Source: Spartobacteria bacterium
Lineage (GTDB): Bacteria > Verrucomicrobiota > Verrucomicrobiia > Chthoniobacterales > Chthoniobacteraceae
Direction: 5' to 3'
DNA: 64,000 nt
NCBI GenBank assembly: GCA_021324395.1
Contig: JAJPJG010000011.1
Span: forward strand, 1 to 64,000
Translations under genes and position numbers: made by a program
Shown: piece after piece, positions 47,119 through 55,503 of the stretch
How the letters are laid out: each line of letters opens with the position of its first letter
Numbering within the stretch: position 1 is the stretch's first letter
Notes under the pieces: generated by a model
The model's input: the letters and a program-made list of their open reading frames with translations, nothing else
Told to the model about the DNA's origin: nothing
Databases searched by the model: none

Positions 47119-48360
47119 GTGAGCGCGAACCTGTTTTTCTGGCTGACGCTCATTGCGCTGCTGGGGTTTTACACGGTCGACGCGATCGCAAACCGGCTTA
47201 ACGTCCGCGCGCTGCGGCCTGAGCTGCCGCCGGAATTCCGCGGCGTTTACGACGAAAACGAATACCGCAAGCTGCTGCGCTACAACGCCGCAACGGCGCG
47301 TTTCGATTTTGTCGATTCCACATTCAACCTGGCCGTGCTGCTCGTGTTCTGGTTTTGCGGCGGATTCGAAATACTCGATCGCATCGTGCGCCACGCGAAC
47401 ATCGGCCCAATCGCGTGCGGCCTGTCTTTCATTGGCGCTCTCTGGTTCGGCCATTGGCTCATCAACCTGCCGTTTGACATTTATTCAACATTCCGTATCG
47501 AACAGCAATTCGGCTTCAACAAAACAACGCCGCGCACATTCGTCGCTGATCAAATCAAATCGCTCCTACTGACAATCATCCTAGGCGGCGCGTTGCTCGC
47601 GCTCGTGCTGACGCTTTTTGAAAAAGGCGGAGCGCGCGCGTGGCTGCACGCGTGGATCGCAGTTTCAGCGCTGCTCTTCGTGTTCGTCTACATCGCTCCG
47701 GCGATAATTTTGCCGTTGTTTAACAAATTCACACCGCTCGAAGATGGTGAGTTGAAACGCGCAATTCTCGATTACGGCCGTGCGCAAAATTTTCCGATAG
47801 GCGGCATCTTTGTGATGGATGGCTCGCGGCGCTCGACGAAATCGAACGCGTTTTTTACCGGCTTTGGCAAAACGAAAAAGATCGCGCTGTTCGACACGCT
47901 CATCGCGAACCACTCGGTCGCCGAGCTCGTCGCCGTCCTTGCTCACGAGATCGGCCACTACAAACTGCGGCACGTGCTGCAGCACCTCATTGTCGCGATT
48001 GCGAATATCGGCATCTTTCTTTTGCTCGCTGAGTTCTTCATGCACAGCCGCGGACTTTTCGATGCGTTCGGCATTTCGCATACGTCGGTTTACGCCGGGC
48101 TCGCGCTTTTTCTAGTGCTATACAATCCGCTGAGCCGCTTGCTCTCGATCGCGCGTTTGTGGCAATCGCGCCGGCACGAATTTGCCGCCGATTCTTTCGC
48201 CGCCACAACGACCAGTGAACCGCAAACGATGATCGACGCGCTGAAAAAACTCTCGCGCACAAATCTCGCGAATCTCGCGCCGCATCCGCTCTATGTCGCG
48301 CTCTACCATTCGCATCCGCCGATTTTGCAGCGGATCGCGGCGTTGCAGCGAGTCGGCTAG
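47119..48360 (+). CDS. M48 (STE24-like) zinc metallopeptidase
   Basis: A 413-residue membrane protease. The zinc motif HEIGH is in AVLAHEIGHYKLRHVLQH (about residue 276), with the third ligand Glu in RHEFAADSFAA (about 352). Several hydrophobic helices precede and surround it, and the GFNKTTPRTFVADQIKSLLL and GSRRSTKSNAFFTGFG motifs are typical of the CAAX-protease/STE24 group. Translation starts at GTG 47119, 3 bp after the pyrF stop. It overlaps the aldolase gene convergently by 4 bp. Confidence 0.92.
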   Translation: MSANLFFWLTLIALLGFYTVDAIANRLNVRALRPELPPEFRGVYDENEYRKLLRYNAATARFDFVDSTFNLAVLLVFWFCGGFEILDRIVRHANIGPIACGLSFIGALWFGHWLINLPFDIYSTFRIEQQFGFNKTTPRTFVADQIKSLLLTIILGGALLALVLTLFEKGGARAWLHAWIAVSALLFVFVYIAPAIILPLFNKFTPLEDGELKRAILDYGRAQNFPIGGIFVMDGSRRSTKSNAFFTGFGKTKKIALFDTLIANHSVAELVAVLAHEIGHYKLRHVLQHLIVAIANIGIFLLLAEFFMHSRGLFDAFGISHTSVYAGLALFLVLYNPLSRLLSIARLWQSRRHEFAADSFAATTTSEPQTMIDALKKLSRTNLANLAPHPLYVALYHSHPPILQRIAALQRVG

Positions 48361-49331
48361 ACGGCGACTGCGAGCGACTCGCGCACTTCATCGAGCGTGC
48401 CGGCTGAGCCGAGCTTCTCGTTTTTGCGCGCGATGAATGTCGCGTATTCGTCCATGAAGATTTTGCCCGGCGGACGGAAATCGAATTCCTGCGGTTTGTC
48501 GCGGAAATACTCGCGGTGCACGCGAGTCCAGACGAGACGGCCATCGGTATCGATGTTGATTTTCGTCACGCCGAGTTTTGCGGCGGGCAGGTATTCATCT
48601 TCGTTCACGCCGCAAGCGCTCGGATCGAGCTTTCCGCCGGCGGCATTGATGCGTTCGACTTCGCTTTTCGGCACGCTCGAGCTGCCGTGCATGACAATCG
48701 GCGTCGGCGGCAAACCGGCCGCTTTGACTTTGTCGCGAATTTTTTCGATTACGTCGAAATGGAGCGACTGCTGGCCTTTGAATTTATAAGCGCCATGGCT
48801 CGTGCCGATCGCCGCCGCGAGCGAATCGCAGCCGGTGCGTTGGATGAACTCGACGACTTCGTCCGGGTTCGTAAGGCATGCGTGGCCTTCAGCGACGACG
48901 ATGTCTTCCTCGACGCCGCCGAGCTGGCCGAGTTCCGCCTCGACGCTGATGCCTTTGGCATGCGCGCGATCGACGACACGTTTGGTGATCGCGATATTTT
49001 CGTCAAATGGCGCGTGCGACGCGTCGATCATCACCGAGCTGTAAAAACCGCTGTCGATACAATCGTAGCACGTCTCCTCGTCGCCATGATCGAGGTGCAC
49101 TGCATAAATCGCCTCGGGAAAAATCTCCCCCGCCGAGCGAATAATTGCCTCGAGCATGCGCTTGTCGGTGTATTTGCGCGCGCCTTTTGAAATCTGGATG
49201 ATGAACGGCGCCTTACTCTGGATGCAGCCGCGGAAAAGCCCCATCGTCTGCTCGGCGTTGTTGATGTTGTAGGCGCCGATGGCGAATTTTTCGTAGGCGA
49301 CTTTGTAAAGATCAGCGGTCGTGACAATCAT
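48357..49331 (-). CDS. fba: Class II fructose-bisphosphate aldolase
   Basis: A 324-residue aldolase starting MIVTTADLYKVAYEKFAIGA. Zinc-ligand His residues are in YAVHLDHGDEETCYDCI, the VEAELGQLGGVEED loop carries conserved acids, LAAAIGTSHGAYKF contains another ligand His, and IVMHGSSSVP binds the phosphate together with VTKINIDTDGRLVWTR. It cleaves fructose-1,6-bisphosphate in glycolysis or the reverse. The ATG at 49331 fits the family start exactly. It is divergent from the phosphodiester glycosidase with only 24 bp between starts. Confidence 0.95.
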   Translation of the reverse strand: MIVTTADLYKVAYEKFAIGAYNINNAEQTMGLFRGCIQSKAPFIIQISKGARKYTDKRMLEAIIRSAGEIFPEAIYAVHLDHGDEETCYDCIDSGFYSSVMIDASHAPFDENIAITKRVVDRAHAKGISVEAELGQLGGVEEDIVVAEGHACLTNPDEVVEFIQRTGCDSLAAAIGTSHGAYKFKGQQSLHFDVIEKIRDKVKAAGLPPTPIVMHGSSSVPKSEVERINAAGGKLDPSACGVNEDEYLPAAKLGVTKINIDTDGRLVWTRVHREYFRDKPQEFDFRPPGKIFMDEYATFIARKNEKLGSAGTLDEVRESLAVAV

Positions 49332-49355
49332 AGCGGCGGTGAGTATCAAACCGGC

Positions 49356-50210
49356 ATGTGCTTCGGGCAAGTGCGAAACGGACAAATCCTCACCGTTCTT
49401 TGCGCGCTGTTTTTCTCGGTCGCAAATGCGAACGCGCAGGATGCGAACGCGTGGCTCCGCGAACCGGGCGGGCACAAATTTGAAGACCTCGACGAAAAGC
49501 CGCACGATCCGCTCAGCGTCTGGCCACTCACGCAGACCGTGCAATGCGCCGACGGCCGCCTCGTGCATCTGCGCTCGATCATAATCGCCGACACGCAAAA
49601 GCTCCGGCTCGCCGTCATCGACAATCCGCGCGGCAACGAAACGCTCGCCGACACGATGGTAAAAATCGGCGCGATCGCCGGTGTGAACGGCAGCTATTTT
49701 CATCCCGATTGGACGCCGCTCGGCTTCGAAATCAGTTTTGGAAAAATCATCCATCCGTTCGTGCGCGCAAAACTGCTCACCGGCGTCATCGCCGTCTCCG
49801 GCGCAAACGTCCGGATTCTGCGCACCAGCGAATTTTCTCCGCAGAAAAAATGGGACGCCGCGCTGCAAGCCGGGCCGTTTTTAGTCGATCACGGAGAACC
49901 GGTCGCCGGACTCGAAGCCACCCGCCGCGCATATCGGACGGCCGTCACCCAGGACGACGAGCCGAGCGGAAATGAGGGTGACATTGCGCACATCACGCGA
50001 CTGGTCGTTTGCGAGCCGGTCACGCTCGCCGAATTCGCGCAACTGCTTTCCAAAAACCTGCTCACCGGCACGCACACCGTCTCACGCGCGCTGAACCTGG
50101 ATGGTGGCTCCTCGACCGGCATGTGGGTGCGCGGCCACGAAGCGCCCGTGCAAATCGGCAGCGCAAACGTAAACGTCCGCAACTACCTCGCGATCGTCCC
50201 ACGGCAGTGA
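49356..50210 (+). CDS. Secreted phosphodiester glycosidase family protein (NAGPA/DUF2233)
   Basis: A 284-residue exported protein. The signal peptide is QILTVLCALFFSVANANA. The NAGPA/DUF2233 signatures are IGAIAGVNGSYFHPDWTPLG, ALQAGPFLVDHGEPV, the Arg in RRAYRTAVTQ and the late ALNLDGGSSTGMWVRG. Family members hydrolyse or transfer N-acetylglucosamine-phosphodiesters and are found on envelope glycans. The substrate in this organism is unknown. Confidence 0.85.
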   Translation: MCFGQVRNGQILTVLCALFFSVANANAQDANAWLREPGGHKFEDLDEKPHDPLSVWPLTQTVQCADGRLVHLRSIIIADTQKLRLAVIDNPRGNETLADTMVKIGAIAGVNGSYFHPDWTPLGFEISFGKIIHPFVRAKLLTGVIAVSGANVRILRTSEFSPQKKWDAALQAGPFLVDHGEPVAGLEATRRAYRTAVTQDDEPSGNEGDIAHITRLVVCEPVTLAEFAQLLSKNLLTGTHTVSRALNLDGGSSTGMWVRGHEAPVQIGSANVNVRNYLAIVPRQ

Positions 50211-50356
50211 TCCGGTGAAACCGGCAATCTTGCGCGACCAATGCGACGCGCGTGAAGGGAGCACCCAGACCACTCCAAAGGGAGCATTTCGAGCGCGAAA
50301 AAAGAGCGCGTGGAGCGATTGTTTTGCCCGGAGCATTCCCGAATCCTCGGCGCCCT

Positions 50357-50839
50357 ATGCCAGATAACAACCGCATCTCATCCACACTCAGCGACGCAGA
50401 CAAAGCCGCCGTCATCCAAAAATTCGGCGAAATCCGCGCGCTGCTCCCATTCCTCATCAACCTCACGCCAAAAGAGCGTCTCCAGCTCCCGAAGCTCAGC
50501 GACGATGGCTTCGACGACAAATGCGACACCTACATGGACTCGAACCCGAAGCTCGTCCCGGCCTTCGTCGAAGTTCCCGAGGTGAAAAAAGACCGCGCAT
50601 TGCTCGCCCCGATGCTCGACATCGACCGCGAGCTCGCCTCGCTGGCGCAGGCCGTCAGCGACACCACGATTCTCATCGGCAGCGAAATCTACAATGCCGA
50701 CCTCGCGTTTTATCAAAACGTGAAACAAGGAGCCAAACGCGGTGTCGAGGACGCGCAGGGAATCTATGACGACTTGCGCCAACGTTTTCCCGGTGGCAAT
50801 GCCCAGCCTGCCACGCCGCCGGCTCCGCCCAAACCTTAA
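50357..50839 (+). CDS. Hypothetical protein, 160 aa
   Basis: From ATG 50357 the protein starts MPDNNRISSTLSDADKAAVI. It is largely helical and acidic with the segment INLTPKERLQLPKLSDDGFD and a Pro-rich C-terminus (TPPAPPKP). No signal peptide or membrane helix. An in-frame upstream extension exists but is Arg-rich and unlike the rest. I do not recognise the family or propose a function. Confidence 0.65.
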   Translation: MPDNNRISSTLSDADKAAVIQKFGEIRALLPFLINLTPKERLQLPKLSDDGFDDKCDTYMDSNPKLVPAFVEVPEVKKDRALLAPMLDIDRELASLAQAVSDTTILIGSEIYNADLAFYQNVKQGAKRGVEDAQGIYDDLRQRFPGGNAQPATPPAPPKP

Positions 50840-50881
50840 CCCCTTCGCGCCCGCCAGCGGCGATTTTTGGTTCCAAGCGGG

Positions 50882-51236
50882 AATCTCCGGCCCGCCTGCG
50901 GGCATCCTTTAGCGGCGGCGACGCATCTTTGAGGTGCCAAACCGCATCTTTTCGATGCCAACGGGCATCTTTTTGCACCCTGCATGGCATCTTCGAGATG
51001 CCAGGGCCGACCTCAAACATGCCACACGGGGATCTTTAAGATGCCGGGCCGCATCTTTTAGATGCCAACGGGCGTCTTTTTGCCCCCCGCAGGCATCTTT
51101 GCGATGCCAGGGCCGACCTCAAAAATGCCGCCGGCCATCTTTTTCCTGCCAAGGCCGACTTCCGAGCCCGGAGAGGGTGCCTCCGAGGTGGGGGTGAGTG
51201 CCTCCGAGCCCCCCCTCCCCACCTCCGAGGTAGGGG
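50882..51236. repeat. Hairpin-rich repeat region with a ~107-bp imperfect tandem duplication
   Basis: This gap of about 400 bp between two genes is filled with GGCATCTTT...GATGCC words, many forming perfect small hairpins such as GGCATC-TTCGA-GATGCC (near 50985). Two long units, 50942-51048 and 51049-51155, align along their whole length with period about 107. Both carry CCGACCTCAAA and CAACGGGC(A/G)TCTTTTTGC. The distal part (51160-51235) is a GC-rich block with repeated CCTCCGAGG. Short reading frames on both strands are repetitive and not convincing genes. Confidence 0.75.
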
Positions 51237-51536
51237 CTAAAACCGCAGCGTCACGGCCGGGGATGGACACTCTTCCTTCTCGCCCTCATCATCATCCTGT
51301 TTTCCCATTACCATTGAGTCATAAATAAACCTTCCGCAAAGATGATTGATTGCCGGCAGCGAGGTCACCGCCAGTTTTGGATTTTTGGTTTTGACCAGAT
51401 GATGCAGTTCCACTCCCGATTCTTTTTTGCCAGTGCCTTCACGATAAAGCACGCCATAGCTCGCGAGCTGTGTGTCGTTTAAGTGCGCCACCGTTTGCGG
51501 ATCAGGTGATTTGCTGGAGGTCTGCCCAGCGACATT
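51237..51536 (-). pseudogene. 3' remnant of a PD-(D/E)XK nuclease gene
   Basis: The open frame on the minus strand (99 codons from the upstream stop, no convincing start) contains TSSKSPDPQTVAHLNDTQLA and SYGVLYREGTGKKESGVELH, followed by HLVKTKNPKLAVT. This is the C-terminal region of RecB-like PD-(D/E)XK nucleases, beginning just at the catalytic Lys motif and retaining the Q-L-x-x-Y helix. The N-terminal and most catalytic residues are missing. It ends in the repeat region and abuts an AT-richer orphan gene, so it looks truncated by an insertion. Confidence 0.6.
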
Positions 51537-51550
51537 TTAAATTGGAATCC

Positions 51551-52012
51551 ATGATCGACGAACATAGCTGCAAATACTTAGTAGGAATTCAATTTCTTGA
51601 GTGGGAACATTATCCATTCGGTGTCTCCTATTGCCCCTATAACCCAGAAGCTCCTATTGAACTGTGGGAAGGCTACTTTAAAGAATCTGCTGGCGGTAAC
51701 CATAGTTTGAAAGAAGCTCTGGAACCTAGGAGACGGTTCTTCTTTACCAATGCCAAAGCCGAATGGTTCATACCCTGCATTGAGAGAATGGCGCGCGGCG
51801 AAACCATTAGCTTGGAGGAGATTGACGCCAAGCACAAGGAACTGACAGGTATGTCCATGAAATGCGTCTCTCCTGGAGAAACGTTCTGGCTTACTGATGA
51901 GGAGAAGGCTCGCTACGCGAGACTGTCGGATAAACGCTGGGACTGGGTAAAGCCTTCCGTTTGGCAGAAATGGCTATCCAGGGAAGTTGAAAACGTCTCA
52001 CAAAGTGGTTGA
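51551..52012 (+). CDS. Orphan AT-rich hypothetical protein, 153 aa
   Basis: A 153-residue protein starting MIDEHSCKYLVGIQFLEWEH. It is rich in aromatic residues (PFGVSYCPYNPEAPIELWEG and RWDWVKPSVWQKWL). No signal peptide or known motif is seen. The base composition is visibly lower in GC (mid-forties percent by eye) than neighbouring genes, suggesting recent acquisition. It sits next to the nuclease remnant. Function unknown. Confidence 0.6.
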   Translation: MIDEHSCKYLVGIQFLEWEHYPFGVSYCPYNPEAPIELWEGYFKESAGGNHSLKEALEPRRRFFFTNAKAEWFIPCIERMARGETISLEEIDAKHKELTGMSMKCVSPGETFWLTDEEKARYARLSDKRWDWVKPSVWQKWLSREVENVSQSG

Positions 52013-52087
52013 TCTTGTTGACGGCAGAGCACTATCCGCGGCCGATAAGCGCCGCGCCAAGGCACATTCGCGGTCGAAGGTATCGGT

Positions 52088-52762
52088 TTAGAATCCCTTC
52101 TCCCGCCGCGGCTGCTCCGGGGGCACGAGTCCTTCGCGCATCGCATAGCGGAGGAGGTCGGCGGGGTTGCGAAGGCCGAGTTTGTCCATGATTTGCCGGA
52201 GTTGTCTCGCGATGGTCTTCGGATGGCGTTTCAAGCGGTCGCCGATTTCCTTCATGTGTATTCCCTGCCCGCTGAGGGCGACGATCTGGCGTTGCATGGC
52301 GGTGAGCGCCTCGGGTGGCCGCTTCGGTGTGCGCAATGCGCGCTCGACGAGCGGCCTCGTGATGCCGGAGCTGAGATAGCATTCGCCTTTCGCGACGGCG
52401 TGCAGCGCGGCGACCAGCTCGTGGGCGAGCACGCTCTTCAGAAGGTAGCCGGACGCACCGGCCTCGAGCGCGCCGGTGACGAAATGTTCGCCGTCGTGCA
52501 TGGAAAGGATGAGCACCTTTATGTGCGGGGCGGCGCTGAGGATGCGCCGGGTGGCGTCGATGCCGGAGCCGTGCGGGAACTGAATGTCCATGAGCACAAT
52601 GTCGGGCTGCTGTGCCAAAACGAGGTGGATGGCTTCCTCGCAGTCATCAGTCTCGGCGATGATGCACGCGCCGGAACCCTCGACGATGCTGCGGATGCCG
52701 GCGCGCACCACGTGATGGTCGTCGGCGAGAATGACCTGCAACGGTTTCCTGCCTTTCTTCAT
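52088..52762 (-). CDS. NarL/FixJ-family response regulator (orphan)
   Basis: A 224-residue regulator. The receiver domain has acidic residues in VILADDHHVVRAG, the phospho-acceptor Asp59 in DIVLMDIQFPHGSG, and Lys in GYLLKSVLAHEL. The C-terminal LuxR-type helix-turn-helix is LTAMQRQIVALSGQGIHMKE followed by IGDRLKRHPKTIARQLRQIM. The ATG at 52762 is preferred over an extension of 24 codons. No histidine kinase is adjacent, so the signal and targets are unknown. Confidence 0.9.
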   Translation of the reverse strand: MKKGRKPLQVILADDHHVVRAGIRSIVEGSGACIIAETDDCEEAIHLVLAQQPDIVLMDIQFPHGSGIDATRRILSAAPHIKVLILSMHDGEHFVTGALEAGASGYLLKSVLAHELVAALHAVAKGECYLSSGITRPLVERALRTPKRPPEALTAMQRQIVALSGQGIHMKEIGDRLKRHPKTIARQLRQIMDKLGLRNPADLLRYAMREGLVPPEQPRREKGF

Positions 52763-52902
52763 CGGAATGTTGCCCGCGGAGAATGCACGGGACCGCGTTG
52801 CGCGGCAAGAAGTTGTGTGAGGCGGTCGGCCCATCGCGCGAGCGGTTCGCGTTGCGCGGGGGCAACATTTCCAGTTGCGCGGCGCGCGTGCTTCGCGACA
52901 TC

Positions 52903-54666
52903 ATGCGGTCTCTGAAAAAACGAGCCGTTATCATTTTGTTAATCGTCGCCGCGGTGTTCGCGGTGTATGCGCAGGCGCTGAAAAACGGCTTTGTTTGGGA
53001 CGACACGGCTCTCGTCCTGCGCGATCCGTTCATCCGAAGCTGGCGGCTGATCGCCGAAGGGTTCCGCCATTTTTTGTTTACCGATGCGACGGCGTCGAAT
53101 TTCTACCGGCCGCTCCAGCGGCTGACATACACGTGGGATTACGCGTGGTTCGGGTTGGCGCCGTGGGGCTGGCATTTGTCAAACATCCTGCTGCACGCTG
53201 CCGCGGCGGTGATGCTGTTTTTGTTTCTCGAAAAATTGTTCGCGCAGTTCGCGGTCGCGCGCGGGTTTGAAATCGCCGCCGTCGCGAGCCTGGTCTGGGC
53301 CATTCATCCGCTGCATACGTCAGCGGTGATTTACGTGGCTGGACGCGCGGATTTGCTTGCCGCGCTGTTTGGGTTCGCAGGGCTTTACTTTGCGCTCGAT
53401 CGCTCGTGGAAAGCGGCGCCTGGCGCGGTGCTCTGTTTTTTTGCGGCGCTGCTTTCGAAGGAAAGCGGAGCGATGGCGCTGGTTGTTGCCTTGATTTTAC
53501 TTTTCATAAAACGGGCCAATCCGTGGCGATTGCTCGCGCCCGGCATCGTGATGGTCGCGGTGTATTGCGCGTTGCGCTTTACCGCCGAGCACGAGCCACC
53601 GCCGCCACCATCCGAGCCGGTCGCTGCGCAGGCGCGTCCGCTTATCGCCGCGCGCGCAGTTGCCGAATACGCGGGACTGTTAATCGCGCCGGTGAATCTG
53701 CACATGGAGCGCACGGTGCTGCCGTTTGGCCGCGGTGATTTCGCGACCACAGTCCGCGCGGCGCGTTTTCGCGAATATCAAACACTCCTCGGCGTGCTGT
53801 TGATCATCGCGCTCGTTATCTGGTTGCGGTGGACGAAACGGAATGACCACGCCGCATTCGCGTGTCTTGTCGCGTTCGTGACCGCTTATCTGCCGATCTC
53901 AAATTTGCTGCCGCTCAATGCAACCGTCGCCGAGCACTGGCTCTATTTTCCGAGCGCATTTCTTTTCACCGCCGCCGGTCTCTGCCTGATGCACCGGCGC
54001 TTTTCAAAACCGCTGCTGCTCGCGCCGTGGGTGCTGTTTCTCTGCGTTCGCACTTACACGCGGAATTGCGACTGGAGCGATTCGCGCACGTTTTTCGAGC
54101 GCACCATTGCTAACGGAGGAAACAGCGCGCGCATGCTGATGAATCTCGGCGGACTCGAATCCGCGCAGGGACATCAGCGTATCGCGATCGGGCATTTCCA
54201 GAACGCGCTCCAGCTTGCGCCCGACCAGCCGTTCGCGCTCATCGGGCTCGGCGCGGCGTATTTGCGCGAGGGCGATTTTGCGCACGCGCGCGAGCAGTTT
54301 GAAAAAGCGGCGCAGAACCCGTTCGTCCGCGCCGAGGCAATCCAGGACCTTGCCGTGCTCGAGTTTAAGGAAAACGGCAAGGATCGTGTCGATCTGCTCG
54401 CGCAGGCTGCGCAGTCCGCGCCGAAAAACTGGGCGATTCAAAAGCGCTACATCGGCCATCTCGATGAACGCGGCGAAACAGCGCGCGCCATCGCGGAGTT
54501 GCAGCGTGTTTTACAAACGCAATGGTGGCGGGCCGAGTCATGGAGCATGCTCGGCGATCTCTGGATGCACGCGGGCATGCGCGACTCCGCGTTTCGCGCT
54601 TACGAGCACGCGCTGGAGCTCGATGTTCACGACGATGCGACGCGGCGGAAAGTTGCCGCTTTGTAA
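52903..54666 (+). CDS. TMTC-like GT-C membrane glycosyltransferase with C-terminal TPRs
   Basis: A 587-residue protein. The first ~390 residues contain about ten hydrophobic helices, with a GT-C-type acidic pair in KNGFVWDDTALVLRDPF (Asp33-Asp34) in the first external loop. Also present are the family motifs PFIRSWRLIAEGFRHFLF, FYRPLQRLTYTWDYAWFG and WAIHPLHTSAVIYVAGRADL. The remainder is a set of TPR-like helical pairs (ALQLAPDQPFALIGLGAAYL). This is the architecture of TMTC/DUF1736-type O-mannosyltransferase relatives. The acceptor is unknown. Confidence 0.85.
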   Translation: MRSLKKRAVIILLIVAAVFAVYAQALKNGFVWDDTALVLRDPFIRSWRLIAEGFRHFLFTDATASNFYRPLQRLTYTWDYAWFGLAPWGWHLSNILLHAAAAVMLFLFLEKLFAQFAVARGFEIAAVASLVWAIHPLHTSAVIYVAGRADLLAALFGFAGLYFALDRSWKAAPGAVLCFFAALLSKESGAMALVVALILLFIKRANPWRLLAPGIVMVAVYCALRFTAEHEPPPPPSEPVAAQARPLIAARAVAEYAGLLIAPVNLHMERTVLPFGRGDFATTVRAARFREYQTLLGVLLIIALVIWLRWTKRNDHAAFACLVAFVTAYLPISNLLPLNATVAEHWLYFPSAFLFTAAGLCLMHRRFSKPLLLAPWVLFLCVRTYTRNCDWSDSRTFFERTIANGGNSARMLMNLGGLESAQGHQRIAIGHFQNALQLAPDQPFALIGLGAAYLREGDFAHAREQFEKAAQNPFVRAEAIQDLAVLEFKENGKDRVDLLAQAAQSAPKNWAIQKRYIGHLDERGETARAIAELQRVLQTQWWRAESWSMLGDLWMHAGMRDSAFRAYEHALELDVHDDATRRKVAAL

Positions 54667-54700
54667 TACCGCTTCAGTATCCGCGCGATCACGCGCAGCG

Positions 54701-54718
54701 GTGTCACGCAATCGTAAC
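54701..54718 (+). promoter_or_regulatory. Candidate Pho-box-like direct repeat upstream of the PhoB-like gene
   Basis: GTGTCAC and TCGTAAC lie 11 bp apart, 57 bp before the ATG of the OmpR/PhoB-type regulator gene. The G-T-x-A cores at an 11-bp period match the arrangement of PHO boxes (two 7-bp half-sites, 4-bp spacer). Only partly matches the consensus; autoregulation is a hypothesis. Confidence 0.3.
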
Positions 54719-54774
54719 ATTTCCACGGCTTGCCGTTTTGCGATTTGTCGGGTATTTGGCTGAGGCCCCGATTC

Positions 54775-55458
54775 ATGAACCGCAAAGTGCTCGTTGCTGA
54801 TGACGAGGAAGACGTGCTCGATCTCGTCAGTGCCAATCTTAAATCCGCCGGCTTCACCGTGCTTCGCGCTGCCGATGGCGCGGAGGCGATCGCGAAGGCG
54901 CGCCGTGAACTGCCGGCGCTGCTCGTGCTCGATTTGATGCTGCCGGAAATGAGCGGCATCGAAGTCTGCAAAGCGCTCAAGGGCGATCCCGCGACCGCGG
55001 CGATACCGATCATCATGCTCACGGCGAAAGCCGAGGAAGTGGACCGCATCGTCGGGCTGGAGCTTGGCGCGGACGATTACATTACAAAGCCGTTCAGTCC
55101 GCGCGAACTCGTGCTGCGCGTGAAATCGGTGCTGCGCCGTTTGACGGGCGATTCCGATCCGGGTGACCAGCTCAAAGTCGGCAACGTCACGGTCGATCGC
55201 GCGCGGCATCAGGTGCGCGTGAAGAACCGGCTCATCGATTTAACCGCAACCGAATTCAAGCTCCTCACGCTGCTGTTCGAGCGCCGCGGCCGCGTGCAAA
55301 GCCGCGAGCAATTACTGCGCGATGTGTGGGGCTACGAAAGCATGATCGACACGCGCACGGTCGACACACACATGCGCCGCCTGCGCGAAAAACTCGGCGG
55401 CGGCTCCGACTGCATTGAGACGGTGCGCGGCTTCGGCTATCGCATCGCGGAGGAATAG
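54775..55458 (+). CDS. PhoB-like OmpR-family response regulator
   Basis: A 227-residue regulator starting MNRKVLVADDEEDVLDLVSA. Receiver acidic residues Asp9/Asp10, phospho-acceptor Asp53 in LLVLDLMLPEMSG, Thr/Ser in IIMLTAKAEEVD and Lys105 in DYITKPFSPREL are intact. The winged helix includes LTATEFKLLTLLFERRGRV, SREQLLRDVWGYESMID and DTHMRRLREKLG. The PhoR-like kinase follows 45 bp later, making a two-component pair, probably for phosphate sensing. No pst genes are nearby. Confidence 0.92.
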   Translation: MNRKVLVADDEEDVLDLVSANLKSAGFTVLRAADGAEAIAKARRELPALLVLDLMLPEMSGIEVCKALKGDPATAAIPIIMLTAKAEEVDRIVGLELGADDYITKPFSPRELVLRVKSVLRRLTGDSDPGDQLKVGNVTVDRARHQVRVKNRLIDLTATEFKLLTLLFERRGRVQSREQLLRDVWGYESMIDTRTVDTHMRRLREKLGGGSDCIETVRGFGYRIAEE

Positions 55459-55503
55459 TCCCGCGCTTGCCGGGCGAATCGCAACACGTTAAATAAGCGC
55501 GGC

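Noticed and set aside
46315..47454. A ~380-codon minus-strand frame covering pyrF and the start of the M48 gene.
   Set aside because: It spans two well-supported genes on the other strand and has no recognisable domain.
50942..51155. CRISPR array.
   Set aside because: The repeats are hairpin words inside a two-copy 107-bp duplication. There are no unique, regularly sized spacers and no cas genes nearby.
51237..51536. Cas4 or a full defence nuclease.
   Set aside because: Only the C-terminal part after the catalytic Lys motif remains. There are no Cys residues in a 4Fe-4S cluster arrangement and no partner genes.
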